Assembly: GCA_039916305.1 (NCBI GenBank)
Contig: JBDSLR010000021.1
Coordinates: 62,001-126,000 of the forward strand
Reading direction: 5' to 3'
DNA: 64,000 bases
From: JACMLD01 sp039916305
GTDB lineage: Bacteria > Bacteroidota > Bacteroidia > Chitinophagales > Chitinophagaceae
Positions 55,758 to 64,000 of this stretch are shown in pieces. The position numbers were made by a program, and so were the translations under genes. The notes under the pieces were generated by a model that saw nothing but the letters and a program-made list of their open reading frames with translations, was not told where the DNA came from and made no database searches. The stretch's first letter is position 1; each line of letters starts with the position of its first letter.

Positions 55758-57143
55758 TTACTTGCTGTTTGCTATTTCCAGTGCTTTTGTGGCAGTATAA
55801 TACTTTGCAATCATGCCGGGTACTTCCCAGGCAGGCAATTGCTTGGCTTTCAGGTATTGCAGGTAGCGTTCCATTACCTGTGCAAAATGTGCTTCATGTC
55901 CCACTTTAAAATTGTCTGGTATATTCACTTTCCATCCCTTGCCTGTTTTTTCAACTGTAACACCCGGGTATTTGGCAGTAAGTGTAGCAACGCTGTTCTG
56001 CAAAGCGGAATCATATTGACTGGTATTTTGCCGCGGCCATATATACAATGTGGGTTTATAATTTTCTGCGGTTCCCTGTTTTATTTCAAGGCTGGCAAGG
56101 CTGCCCTTCATCAGGCAGTAATGTGTATCACCGCTGCCTTCCGGTGCCTTGTATTCCCAGCGGGCAACCAGCTTTACATGAATGCCTTTCAAGGTGTAAT
56201 CTACCTCACCATTGGCATGCGTTTGCAATATGGTATCGGTTTTTACATAAGATTGTAAAAAAGAAGGGAAGCTATCTTTTTTGGTAATGGCCGTAAACTG
56301 CGAAAGCGTAACGGGTGTGGGCCAGGTGCGGGCACTGCCTATTACAATATCCTTTTTATAATCCAGGGTTGCTTCCGGGAAACACTGCCACTGTACCAGG
56401 TCAATTAAATGTGTACCTACATCGGCAATGGCTTCTCCCTGTTGTGCCGGATCAAAAAACCAGGCCGGTCTTGTAAGCGGTTTGCCTGAAACAAATTTGT
56501 AAAAATAATGGACGCTCTCAATGGTTACTGCAGGCGTCTTTGCATTACCCGCCTCCAGCGTTCCGAATACTGCCGGTACCTGCGCAAATTCCTTTTGCAG
56601 GAGATTGGTAATTTCTGAACGCTCTGTCATGATATCATACAGCAATACTTTTTTATCAGCAGCCGTTGCAAAATCTTTTTCCAGTGCAGCAAAATTGGCG
56701 GTGTTGATGGCCATTGGCTTGTCACTGAGTACATTCATACCTGCTTCCGTTGCCCTGGTAATGTATTGGGTTTTGCGGAGGTTATTGCCAGCCAGTACAA
56801 TCACATTGCCCTTTTTTTCTGCTATCATTTTTTCCAGGAAATCATCCCCGGTATACAGCTTTTCCTGCCAGTGTGTGGGCGCTGCTGCACGTTCATTGTA
56901 TTGTTTTATCAATTCCAGGTGGGCATTCAGTTCAGGGCCTTCGGGTGCGTATACATACACTGTTGAATCTATACCGTCAGACATTGATTTTTGCACCAAC
57001 GCTGCATGAAAATGCCCGGGGTCTACGGTGATCAACCGCACCAAACTGCTGTCTGCAGCAGCTGCATGGCCTTCTTCTGCAACCGGTGAATTACATCCTG
57101 TATGCATAACAAAGAGCACTGCCATCAATAAAAATAATCTCAT
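55758..57143 (-). CDS. Gfo/Idh/MocA-like oxidoreductase lipoprotein
   Basis: A 461-residue protein starting at the ATG at 57143. The signal peptide ends LFVMHTGCNSP, indicating a lipoprotein. The oxidoreductase fold is degenerate at the first glycine-rich loop (RLITVDPGHFHAALVQKSMS), then NVLSDKPMAIN and the DVGTHLIDLVQW block, and a C-terminal domain often named putative oxidoreductase C-terminal. It may bind a sugar rather than act as a normal dehydrogenase. It is distinct in sequence from the two Tat-exported members of the locus. Confidence 0.87.
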   Translation of the reverse strand: MRLFLLMAVLFVMHTGCNSPVAEEGHAAAADSSLVRLITVDPGHFHAALVQKSMSDGIDSTVYVYAPEGPELNAHLELIKQYNERAAAPTHWQEKLYTGDDFLEKMIAEKKGNVIVLAGNNLRKTQYITRATEAGMNVLSDKPMAINTANFAALEKDFATAADKKVLLYDIMTERSEITNLLQKEFAQVPAVFGTLEAGNAKTPAVTIESVHYFYKFVSGKPLTRPAWFFDPAQQGEAIADVGTHLIDLVQWQCFPEATLDYKKDIVIGSARTWPTPVTLSQFTAITKKDSFPSFLQSYVKTDTILQTHANGEVDYTLKGIHVKLVARWEYKAPEGSGDTHYCLMKGSLASLEIKQGTAENYKPTLYIWPRQNTSQYDSALQNSVATLTAKYPGVTVEKTGKGWKVNIPDNFKVGHEAHFAQVMERYLQYLKAKQLPAWEVPGMIAKYYTATKALEIANSK

Positions 57144-57204
57144 GTTGGTTACAATATTTTGTTTCAAACTCTTATCATTTACCCGGCGCTGTGCCTGATT
57201 TTCC

Positions 57205-57294
57205 GCAGCATCCCATTCCCGGCTCAGCACTCACCTCTCACTACTGCCCACTCCCGACTTCACCACTCACGATTGACGACTCACCATTCCCGAC
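57205..57294. repeat. Degenerate GTGAGTGGTGA-type repeat after a stop codon
   Basis: Words such as CACTCACCTCTCACTACTG, CCCACTCCCGACTTCACCAC and CTCACCATTCCCGACTTA alternate between the two Gfo/Idh/MocA genes, beginning just after the 57295 gene's stop on the minus strand. They resemble the shorter piece at 11700-11749. Confidence 0.6.
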
Positions 57295-58731
57295 TTATAT
57301 CTTCGTGGCAACATTAAACTCTTTGTTGATCTGGTAAGGCCAGCGCTGGCTGCGGGTAAGCATGGCATTTGCCTCATCATCATTCTTAAACCTTTCCTTT
57401 ATGGGATCCCAGTACAGTTTCCTTTTTAACTTCATAACGGTATGGTTAAGCAGGCAAACGGTACAGGCCCTGTGGCCAACCTCTATGGGTGCAATATTGG
57501 GCTGCCGTGAAATAATACTGTTCAACCAGTTTTCGTGGTGGTCAGGGCTGTTTATCAGGTGTATCTCATCCGGCCCTATAACCGAAGTAAGTATTTTAGG
57601 ATCGCTGGCATCAAGGGCTTTGCTGTTACTGCCTTTTGCTACCGGGTCTGAGCTGGTGACTGAATAATTACCGCGTGTTACAAAAATCCAGCCTTCACTG
57701 CCCACAAATTTTACGCCGTTGGGATATTCATTGCTGGCCAAAACTGTTACCCCGTTTGCAAACAAAGTTTCTGTTTTAAAATTGCCGTGTACGTCCCACA
57801 ACGCTTCTTCCGAAGGCCAGTCTGCCGTTCCCGAAATTTCAATAGGCCCGGTGTATTCCGTTCCCATGCCCCAGTTGGCAATATCAAAATGGTGTGCACC
57901 CCAACCGGTTATCATGCCCGCGCCAAATTGCGCACAACGCAACCAGCCTGGCCTTGACGTAACACTGTCCTGCGGGTGGACCAGTTTTTCTGTATAGGGC
58001 ACATAGGGTGTAGAGCCCAGCCACTTTTCATAATTGAGGTTGGCAGGTATGGGCATCTCTTTTTCTACCGTGCTTTGTTTGGGATCATCTACCGGCAACC
58101 CTACATAGATAGTATGCAGTTTACCCACCCGTCCGTTTCGTACCAGTTCACAAGCTTTTTTAAACTGTGGCATGGAACGTTGCTGGCTGCCAATCTGGAA
58201 AATACGCCCGGCCTTATTGGCCTCATCACTTAAAACACGTCCTTCACTGATGCTGAGTGAAGCCGGTTTTTCCATGTACACATCTTTACCTGCACGCACT
58301 GCATGTACAGCCGGAATAACATGCCAGTGATCGGGTGTAGAAATAATCACCGCATCAATATCTTTATCGGCCAGCAAGTCTTCATACTGGTCGTACGTTT
58401 TAGTACCGCTGTAGCTGCCATTGTTCTTTTTACCATAATACTCATTTACCCATTTCTGTGCACCGGCTAACCTGTTTTTATCCAGGTCGCTAACAGCCAG
58501 TATTCTTGCCTGCTCATGCTTAATGGTGCCCGGCACATCCCAGGACATGCCGATGCGGCCGGTGCCTATAACGCCTACGTTCACCCGCTTGCTGGGTGCA
58601 TTGGGCCCCAGTACGCTGGCCGGTACAATAGCAGGAAACCCCGACAAAGCCGTTACCCCCAGCGTGCCCGTAATGCTTTTTTTGATAAAATCCCTTCTTG
58701 AACTTGCTGATTTACTTTTCTTGCTGCTCAT
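57295..58731 (-). CDS. Gfo/Idh/MocA oxidoreductase with Tat signal
   Basis: A 478-residue enzyme. The twin-arginine signal lies in SASSRRDFIKKSITGTLGVT. The Rossmann motif is VGVIGTGRIGMSWDV, with the lysine motif in DVYMEKPASLSISEGR. The catalytic His-containing domain continues in GWGAHHFDIANWGMGTEY. It would oxidise or reduce a sugar in the periplasm with a tightly bound cofactor. It shares the overall design with 48248-49573. The ThuA gene lies upstream on the same strand, 53 bases away. Confidence 0.93.
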   Translation of the reverse strand: MSSKKSKSASSRRDFIKKSITGTLGVTALSGFPAIVPASVLGPNAPSKRVNVGVIGTGRIGMSWDVPGTIKHEQARILAVSDLDKNRLAGAQKWVNEYYGKKNNGSYSGTKTYDQYEDLLADKDIDAVIISTPDHWHVIPAVHAVRAGKDVYMEKPASLSISEGRVLSDEANKAGRIFQIGSQQRSMPQFKKACELVRNGRVGKLHTIYVGLPVDDPKQSTVEKEMPIPANLNYEKWLGSTPYVPYTEKLVHPQDSVTSRPGWLRCAQFGAGMITGWGAHHFDIANWGMGTEYTGPIEISGTADWPSEEALWDVHGNFKTETLFANGVTVLASNEYPNGVKFVGSEGWIFVTRGNYSVTSSDPVAKGSNSKALDASDPKILTSVIGPDEIHLINSPDHHENWLNSIISRQPNIAPIEVGHRACTVCLLNHTVMKLKRKLYWDPIKERFKNDDEANAMLTRSQRWPYQINKEFNVATKI

Positions 58732-58784
58732 TTTTTATCAGTTAAAATAACAATAATCGTTTTTTATACATGGTTTAACACCTG

Positions 58785-59618
58785 CTAATAAGGCAATGGG
58801 TCATTGGGTGATGTTGCATGGGCTTTGCTGTAATCCAGTGATTTATTTTGCGATGCCCATTCAATGCCACCCAGGATATGTTTTTGAAAAGCTGGTTTAA
58901 AATAAGTTGCGCTGTCGTGCCCCAGGGAAGTATACCACTGCCGGCCCCCATCAAACTCATGACACCAAACGGATGGTGAAGAAGCCCCATAAAAATCGGG
59001 CTTGTCTTTATCATCCAGCAAAGAGCTTAGCTGGTGTGCCAGCAGCACATGCAGATCGGGGTTTACTTCTTTAAAAAAATAACATTCATCATCCTGTTCC
59101 CACAGCCGTGGCAAAAACGATGTAGAAGGATTATTGCCATCAATAACAATGTCTTTAAACGGCTGGTGTTTAGCATGCCGTTGAAAAGAAGCGCCAATCA
59201 GCCTTTTGAACCAGGGCCAGCTTCTTTCTGTGCCGGTGGCGGAATGCAGACCAACAAAACCGCCGCCCGCCTGCGTATAACGCATCAGCGCCAGCTTCTG
59301 TTGGTCTGTATCAAAAACTCCATTGTTGGTATTATTGAAGATGAGTGTATTGTACTTTTTAAGGTTTTCATCATTAAAATCTGCCGGGTTATCAGATACA
59401 TCTACTGTAAAGCCATTTGCTGCCCCCAATTGCTTTACAGATGCCACGCCTGCAGCTATATTATCATGCACATAACCTTTACCATTTTTAGTATATACCA
59501 GTACACGAATGCTTTTCCAGTTAAAGGAAGCATTACTGCCGCTGCTATTTTTGCTGCTGCTGCAGGCCAGCAGCAAAACAAACGGGATGATGATGATGAA
59601 TAAAAATCTTGCTTTCAT
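58785..59618 (-). CDS. ThuA-domain lipoprotein
   Basis: A 277-residue lipoprotein whose signal peptide ends FVLLLACSSSKN (Cys19). The ThuA domain has RVLVYTKNGKGYVHDNIAAG, then YNTLIFNNTNNGVF and the conserved AGGGFVGLHSATGTE, and the C-terminal WCHEFDGGRQWYTSLGHDS. ThuA-like proteins are found next to Gfo/Idh/MocA (ThuB-like) oxidoreductases and are implicated in disaccharide keto-sugar metabolism, e.g. trehalose utilisation in rhizobia. It is the first gene of the minus-strand locus, next to the divergent LacI gene. Confidence 0.92.
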   Translation of the reverse strand: MKARFLFIIIIPFVLLLACSSSKNSSGSNASFNWKSIRVLVYTKNGKGYVHDNIAAGVASVKQLGAANGFTVDVSDNPADFNDENLKKYNTLIFNNTNNGVFDTDQQKLALMRYTQAGGGFVGLHSATGTERSWPWFKRLIGASFQRHAKHQPFKDIVIDGNNPSTSFLPRLWEQDDECYFFKEVNPDLHVLLAHQLSSLLDDKDKPDFYGASSPSVWCHEFDGGRQWYTSLGHDSATYFKPAFQKHILGGIEWASQNKSLDYSKAHATSPNDPLPY

Positions 59619-60189
59619 TATAGTATATATACAAATGCTGAAAAATAGTTATTGTGTTTACATTGGCTGCCGTTAACGCCCAGCAGGTTTCCTATAGGTT
59701 TGGGGTTTACGCAATATAAAATTGATATCAACAGCATTGTTTAGCTGGCGGCATGGGGTAAGCACATTGCTAAAGATGGTATTATCACTGGCACAGGCAG
59801 TAAACCTGGCATGAAGGGGTGCATATAAATCGGGTGGAGATAAGTAGACAGTAAACAAATCACAAAAGAATAGCGATTCTTTTTTCATATGCAGCGGTAG
59901 TGTTTATAATCGTCAGCACAATAATACAAGTTATTGTGTTGTTAAAATTATACAAATACACTTACCTGTCCAATAAGAAATGCCATGCCAGGCACAAAAC
60001 TCGCTCCGAACTCGTTACCGGCAACGTTTGCATAAAATTATCTGAATCAAAAAGGGCGTTTTTTTTCAAATTATTTAATTTAAAGTCGTTAACCCTCATT
60101 TTTGTCTAAAAAGCCGTACCATGCAGGAGAAATTGCTGCGAGCTGCTGGCTGGTAGCAAAAGTGACAGGCATAAAAACTATGTTTCCAT
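59619..60189. other. Divergent regulatory region between ThuA and LacI genes
   Basis: A 571-base gap with AT-rich sequence. A 71-codon frame at 59673-59888 on the minus strand has no family character. GCAACGTTTGC at 60021-60031 is one base short of the LacI-type operator palindrome GCAAACGTTTGC and is a possible binding site. Confidence 0.4.
60021..60031. promoter_or_regulatory. Candidate LacI-family operator
   Basis: GCAACGTTTGC has arms GCAA and TTGC and an imperfect centre, typical of LacI/GalR operators apart from one missing base. It lies about 160 bases upstream of the LacI gene, in the divergent region. Tentative. Confidence 0.3.
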
Positions 60190-61215
60190 ATGATTGGTCC
60201 ACACCAGGTAACCATAAAAGACATTGCCAAAAGGCTTAAGATCTCTGTTTCCACCGTATCCAGGGCGCTGCGCGGAAGTACGGATATAAGCCAGGACACC
60301 CGCCAGTTGGTATTGGCTGTGGCGGAAGAACTGCAATACAGTCCCAACCCCATTGCCCTGTCGCTCCGCGATAAAAAAACCAAGGTAATTGGTGTAATTG
60401 TACAGGAGATTGCCAACAACTATTGCTCTTCCGTTATTGCCGGGATTGAAGACATCGCTTTTAAAATGGGTTACAACCTGCTTATTTCACAAAGCCACGA
60501 AAAAATTGACCTGGAGATTTTGCATGCCCGTTTACTGGCCTCCCGCAGAATTGACGGGTTGCTGATTACCATATCCAACGAAACCATTAATACCGACCAC
60601 CTGCAGGAAATGATTGACAGGGGTATACCGGTGGTTATGTTTGACCGGGTAAGCGATGCACTACAAACCCATAAAGTGGTGGTGGATGATTACAAAGGTG
60701 CATTTGATGCCACCAGTCACCTCATAGAACAAGGCTACCGGCGTATTGCTCATTTAACCATTTCAAAACAGCTGACCATTACCCAGAACAGGCTGAACGG
60801 TTACCTGGACGCGCTGAAAGCCCACCGGATAGCCGCAAAAAAAGAGTGGATTGTGTACTGCGATTTTGAGGAAGCAAACATGAAAAACGAAATAAGAAAA
60901 CTCATGCTGAGCAAACAGCGCCCTAACGCACTGTTCTCTTCGGTTGAAAGGCTGTCCATGCTAAGTTTAAAATTGCTGAAAGAGATTAACCTGAAAATAC
61001 CGGGCGATGTGGCGCTGGCCGGCTACGCAGATAATCCCATGAGCCCCTACCTCAATCCTTCTTTGACGTCTGTATGCCAGCCTACTTTTTCCATAGGTCA
61101 GAATGCGGCAGAATTGCTGATAGAACTAATTGAGAGTAAAAAAGCGGAAGAAAAATACACCACTATCAAATTAAAAACAACGCTGGACGTGCAGGAATCG
61201 TCTTTGAGAAAATAA
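60190..61215 (+). CDS. LacI-family transcriptional regulator
   Basis: A 341-residue LacI/GalR regulator. The N-terminal helix-turn-helix is VTIKDIAKRLKISVSTVSRA with hinge sequence TDISQDTRQLVLAVAEELQYSPNP. The periplasmic-binding-like domain follows from about residue 62 (KVIGVIVQEIANNYCSSVIA) to the end. It likely senses a sugar or its product and controls the minus-strand locus of ThuA, Gfo/Idh/MocA and SusCD genes, from which it is divergently transcribed. No operon partner follows. Confidence 0.95.
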   Translation: MIGPHQVTIKDIAKRLKISVSTVSRALRGSTDISQDTRQLVLAVAEELQYSPNPIALSLRDKKTKVIGVIVQEIANNYCSSVIAGIEDIAFKMGYNLLISQSHEKIDLEILHARLLASRRIDGLLITISNETINTDHLQEMIDRGIPVVMFDRVSDALQTHKVVVDDYKGAFDATSHLIEQGYRRIAHLTISKQLTITQNRLNGYLDALKAHRIAAKKEWIVYCDFEEANMKNEIRKLMLSKQRPNALFSSVERLSMLSLKLLKEINLKIPGDVALAGYADNPMSPYLNPSLTSVCQPTFSIGQNAAELLIELIESKKAEEKYTTIKLKTTLDVQESSLRK

Positions 61216-61259
61216 TCACTGTCACCGGGATTGTATAAGTGTCAAACAAAAACACTGCC

Positions 61260-61859
61260 TTAATACTGCAGCAGGTATTTATAAAACGCCGGCACTTCGC
61301 GCAGTGTACCTACCACATCCATCCATGCGTATTTTTCTGAAGACGCACTGTGCACGTTTTTAAAACCCAGTTTGCGGAAAATATATTTTGACCGGGTGAC
61401 ATGGTAAAATTGCGATACCACAATAACGGATGTATACTGACGACTTGCATTCCAGGCAATAAAATCCTTTGCGGTTAAATAAGTATTTTGCCCATAATTA
61501 TCTGCAATGATATCAGCGACAGGCACACCCTGCTGCAACAAATAATTTTTCATGGCATCCCCTTCCGGGAAACCACCTTCTTCAACAGGACTGATACCAC
61601 CGCTGGCAAATATTTTTTTTACCCGCCCTTCTTTATACAATGCAAGCGCCTTATCAACACGTCCTTTTAACCAGGGCGATAAACTGCCATCTGCTTCCAC
61701 ATGGTTACCGAGTATAACGGCTACCTCTGCCCGCCCTTTATAACTGGCAAGGCCATCAATGGTAATATAAATGATATGAATGCTTACCCAGAGCAGCAGG
61801 AAGCCGGCAATTCTTTTGAACCATTTACGGGTAAGAAAAGCCTTAATTTTTTGAAGCAT
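61260..61859 (-). CDS. YdcF-like (DUF218) membrane protein
   Basis: A 199-residue protein with one N-terminal membrane helix (residues about 13-35) followed by the DUF218/YdcF domain: VAVILGNHVEADGSLSPWLK, KIFASGGISPVEEGGFPEGD and DNYGQNTYLTAKDFI. This family includes SanA/ElyC-like envelope proteins. Its 5' end overlaps the preceding tag-like gene by 17 bases, so they are co-transcribed. Confidence 0.9.
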   Translation of the reverse strand: MLQKIKAFLTRKWFKRIAGFLLLWVSIHIIYITIDGLASYKGRAEVAVILGNHVEADGSLSPWLKGRVDKALALYKEGRVKKIFASGGISPVEEGGFPEGDAMKNYLLQQGVPVADIIADNYGQNTYLTAKDFIAWNASRQYTSVIVVSQFYHVTRSKYIFRKLGFKNVHSASSEKYAWMDVVGTLREVPAFYKYLLQY

Positions 61860-62406
61860 GCTGCCAGCGGGGGTTTTGTTTTAATACTTTCTTATAAATG
61901 GGACAGCCGGCATGGTGTGCACCGGGCAGGTAACCGGTACTCATTAAAAACTCATTTACAATTTCACCGCCGGTAAACCGGAAACTTTGTTTAAATAATT
62001 TTACCCATTCTTCTTTTGTTTTAGGATGATGCAGATCCAGCCAGTTTTTAAATGAGCCATGTTCTTTCTGGATGGCTTTGATGCATTGTGCGTTGTGAAC
62101 GGCGGCATTTACTTTAAGCCTGTTGCGGATAATACCAGCATCCAGTAAAAGGCTGGTGATCTTTTTATCTGAGTAGCGGGCTACTTTATCAATATTAAAG
62201 TCATCATAGGCTTTAAAAAAATTATCCTTTTTATTGAGGATAGTGGTCCAGCTTAAACCCGCCTGGTTAATCTCCAGCACCAGCCGGGCAAACAATAAAT
62301 TATCGTCATCAATCGGGAATCCGTATTCTGTATTGTGGTAATGCACATGCACATTGTCTTTGTCCATCCGCAATACCACTTCACAATAAGTGCTGGGTTT
62401 ATCCAT
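61843..62406 (-). CDS. tag: DNA-3-methyladenine glycosylase I (Tag)
   Basis: A 187-residue base-excision repair glycosylase that removes 3-methyladenine from DNA. Tag hallmarks are YHNTEYGFPIDDDNLLFARL, ILNKKDNFFKAYDDFNIDKV, the FRFTGGEIVNEFLMSTGYL block, and the C-terminal zinc-ligand region HHAGCP. The family's first Cys of the zinc site may be the one in STYCEVVL. It overlaps the YdcF-like gene on the same strand by 17 bases, giving a translationally coupled pair. Length is normal. Confidence 0.92.
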   Translation of the reverse strand: MDKPSTYCEVVLRMDKDNVHVHYHNTEYGFPIDDDNLLFARLVLEINQAGLSWTTILNKKDNFFKAYDDFNIDKVARYSDKKITSLLLDAGIIRNRLKVNAAVHNAQCIKAIQKEHGSFKNWLDLHHPKTKEEWVKLFKQSFRFTGGEIVNEFLMSTGYLPGAHHAGCPIYKKVLKQNPRWQHASKN

Positions 62407-62523
62407 GCGGTAAAAATAGAAAACTCAGGGGTTAATTCATGCGTTATTTTAATAACAACAGGCGCCCTGGTAATATAAAACCTGTAATTTTAAAAATGAA
62501 TTAAAATAATAAAACCAGTTAAC

Positions 62524-62979
62524 ATGAAAAAAATCATCAGCTTATCTCTTGTGCTTTCTTTATTTGTAGTGTCGCATGCGCAACTACCCGAAGCCGTTAC
62601 CAAAGCAAAAACAGATGTTACTGCCGCCGCGGGGCCCGGCAAATTACTTACCCAGTTTGCAAGCGCTATTAAAACAACCTCCTTACTTAGTTCTTTTGCA
62701 GGACAAAAAACTGGTTGGCTGGCCAAAGCCGGTAAAGTTGCAGATGCAGCCAGCATGGCGCAGAGCGTGGCTTCACTGGCGGGCGGCATCAAACCCGGCA
62801 TGTTTAAAACCGGCTTTGATGTGAACAGCCTGATCAAGACAGCCGGCACTGTTTCAACCCTTGCCAGCGCAGGCGGTTTGTTGAAAAATCTTTCCGGCGG
62901 ACTGAAACCAGAAGCCCTTGCCAGTAGCTGGACAACACAAAAACCAGGATGGGAAACAGCATTGGGATTGCTGAAATAA
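62524..62979 (+). CDS. Small secreted protein of unknown function
   Basis: A 151-residue protein with a signal peptide (MKKIISLSLVLSLFVVSHAQ) and a low-complexity helical body rich in Ala, Gly, Leu, Ser and Lys (GKLLTQFASAIKTTSLLSSF, GKVADAASMAQSVASLAGG, then repeated LKNLSGGLKPEALASSWTTQ). Some internal phrases (FAGQKTGWLAKAG, WTTQKPGWETALG) look like degenerate repeats. No family recognised. A terminator follows at 63007. Confidence 0.75.
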   Translation: MKKIISLSLVLSLFVVSHAQLPEAVTKAKTDVTAAAGPGKLLTQFASAIKTTSLLSSFAGQKTGWLAKAGKVADAASMAQSVASLAGGIKPGMFKTGFDVNSLIKTAGTVSTLASAGGLLKNLSGGLKPEALASSWTTQKPGWETALGLLK

Positions 62980-63006
62980 AGTGTTTATAAATTATGCTGT
63001 AAATAT

Positions 63007-63036
63007 AAAAACCCCGCACTGTTGCGGGGTTTTTTA
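63007..63036 (+). terminator. Terminator after the small secreted protein gene
   Basis: Stem AAAACCCCGC / GCGGGGTTTT with loop ACTGTT and a T run TTTTTTATGG; 28 bases after the stop. Confidence 0.85.
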
Positions 63037-63113
63037 TGGTTTAATAAGTTAGCTTCGTTGCCACTGATTTGCCAGGCCTTTCATACAGGGATTATTTTAA
63101 ATAGCGCTTACAT

Positions 63114-64000
63114 ATGAACCAGCACTTATTCAACCGGCTATTTTTACTGAGCGTCTTCATCTTCGCAACCATGGTAGCGTCCGCCCAGGCTAAAGACAGG
63201 ACCGGAAAAATAATTTCCGGCAAGGGCCTTAAGGGAAAATCGTTTGTTTATGCAGGTGAGTGGGATACCCGCCACCCGGATGCGCAGAAGATGACTGTGG
63301 TGCGTAATGGAAAAGTGGTTTGGCAATACACCATACCCTTACACCCTTCCCCTGGCGTTAACCAGGAATTTGACGATATCACCATGTTGCCCAACGGAAA
63401 TATTGTATATGCACAAATGTCCGGCGCAGGCATCATTACACCCGATAAAAAAATAATATGGAAATATACCTGCCTGCCAGGATCCGAAACCCATTCCTGT
63501 GTGCCCATTGGTAAGGACAGTGTTTTAATGGTACTGAATGCCAATCCTGCCAAAGTGTTGATCATTAATACAGCCATTGATTCCATTTTGAAAGAGATTA
63601 TAATACCCACTATCACCAAAAATACACATGGGCAGTTCCGTCATGTAAGGCTCACCCCAAATAGAACTATTGTGGTGCCGCTTCTTTCAGAAGGGAAGGT
63701 GGTTGAGTATACGCTGGAGGGTAAAGAAATCTGGTCTGTTGACGCCAAATCGCCCTGGTCTGCTATACGATTACACAATGGCAATACATTAATCTCGGGC
63801 GACCGGAGTGGTTATACCCGGGAAGTTGATGCAGCCGGCAAAACAGTCTGGGAGCTTACCCAGGCTGATGTTCCCTTTACATTATACAATACACAAACGG
63901 CCAACAGGCTTGCCAATGGTAATACGATTATCTGTAACTGGATAGGTGGAAACACAAAAACAACTGAATGGGCCGGCAGTGTACAGGCGTTTGAAGTCAC
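63114..64000 (+). CDS. Beta-propeller (PQQ/arylsulfotransferase-like) secreted protein, 3' end outside the window
   Basis: Open from the ATG at 63114 to the window edge with no stop, about 295 codons. A signal peptide (NQHLFNRLFLLSVFIFATMV, ending ASAQ) is followed by blade-like repeats with the pattern of PQQ-binding-like or arylsulfotransferase-like propellers: ITMLPNGNIVYAQMSGAG, KKIIWKYTCLPG, IRLHNGNTLISGDRSGY and RLANGNTIICNWIGG. It is probably extracellular or periplasmic; the ligand is unknown. The start was set at the ATG that gives the signal peptide. Confidence 0.85.
   Translation, partial: MNQHLFNRLFLLSVFIFATMVASAQAKDRTGKIISGKGLKGKSFVYAGEWDTRHPDAQKMTVVRNGKVVWQYTIPLHPSPGVNQEFDDITMLPNGNIVYAQMSGAGIITPDKKIIWKYTCLPGSETHSCVPIGKDSVLMVLNANPAKVLIINTAIDSILKEIIIPTITKNTHGQFRHVRLTPNRTIVVPLLSEGKVVEYTLEGKEIWSVDAKSPWSAIRLHNGNTLISGDRSGYTREVDAAGKTVWELTQADVPFTLYNTQTANRLANGNTIICNWIGGNTKTTEWAGSVQAFEV

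Noticed and set aside
59673..59888. 71-codon open frame on the minus strand in the divergent regulatory region
   Set aside because: No family character, no convincing promoter, and it lies in the gap between divergent genes.

Overview
The window looks like chromosomal DNA of a Bacteroidota bacterium, most likely from the Chitinophagaceae or close relatives. Support for this comes from a SusC/SusD pair, TonB-dependent receptors with N-terminal carboxypeptidase-like domains, a GLPGLI-family protein, DUF4199, lipoproteins with short lipoboxes, TAnnTTTG-type -7 promoter elements and almost no Shine-Dalgarno sequences. I see no phage, integrase, transposase, CRISPR array or rRNA. Gene assignments rest on motif recognition; no database search was run.

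Layout. 1-9 kb: tRNA-Pro(GGG), a dihydroorotase-like protein lacking the usual catalytic residues, DUF4199, two glycosyltransferases, and a four-gene set for GDP-D-glycero-alpha-D-manno-heptose (hddA, gmhA, hddC, a GmhB-like phosphatase), then a secreted protein and REP/MITE-like repeats. 9-17.5 kb: a PH/SHOCT membrane protein, two tandem LVIVD lipoproteins, lepA, a DoxX-like protein, a collagen-like lipoprotein, a PorT-type barrel, a small secreted protein and a cytochrome c lipoprotein. 17.6-23.8 kb: a five-gene cluster of ethanolamine-type permease, glutamine-synthetase-like ligase, iron-type alcohol dehydrogenase, PuuD-like gamma-glutamyl hydrolase and aldehyde dehydrogenase. I read it as a gamma-glutamylation route that would turn ethanolamine, or a similar amino alcohol, into glycine without EutBC. 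This is the most interesting system in the window.

23.9-47 kb: membrane proteins, an aldo/keto reductase, an ECF sigma factor operon, a serine hydrolase, a TonB-dependent receptor, a TPR protein, glgB, a barrel-GLPGLI pair, priA, a PlsC acyltransferase, a DUF4258 protein and mtaB. 47-61 kb: a carbohydrate-uptake and oxidation locus read on the minus strand (ThuA, two Gfo/Idh/MocA proteins, an SDR, SusC, SusD, a third Gfo/Idh/MocA protein and a TIM-barrel isomerase), with a divergent LacI regulator. It contains no recognisable glycoside hydrolase; several of its enzymes carry twin-arginine or lipoprotein signals, which suggests oxidative sugar chemistry outside the cytoplasm. 61-64 kb: a YdcF protein overlapping a DNA-3-methyladenine glycosylase, a small secreted protein and a beta-propeller protein cut by the window end.

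Several intergenic gaps directly after stop codons hold degenerate short repeats (period about 20 or exactly 46 bp) or longer elements with 24-bp terminal inverted repeats.
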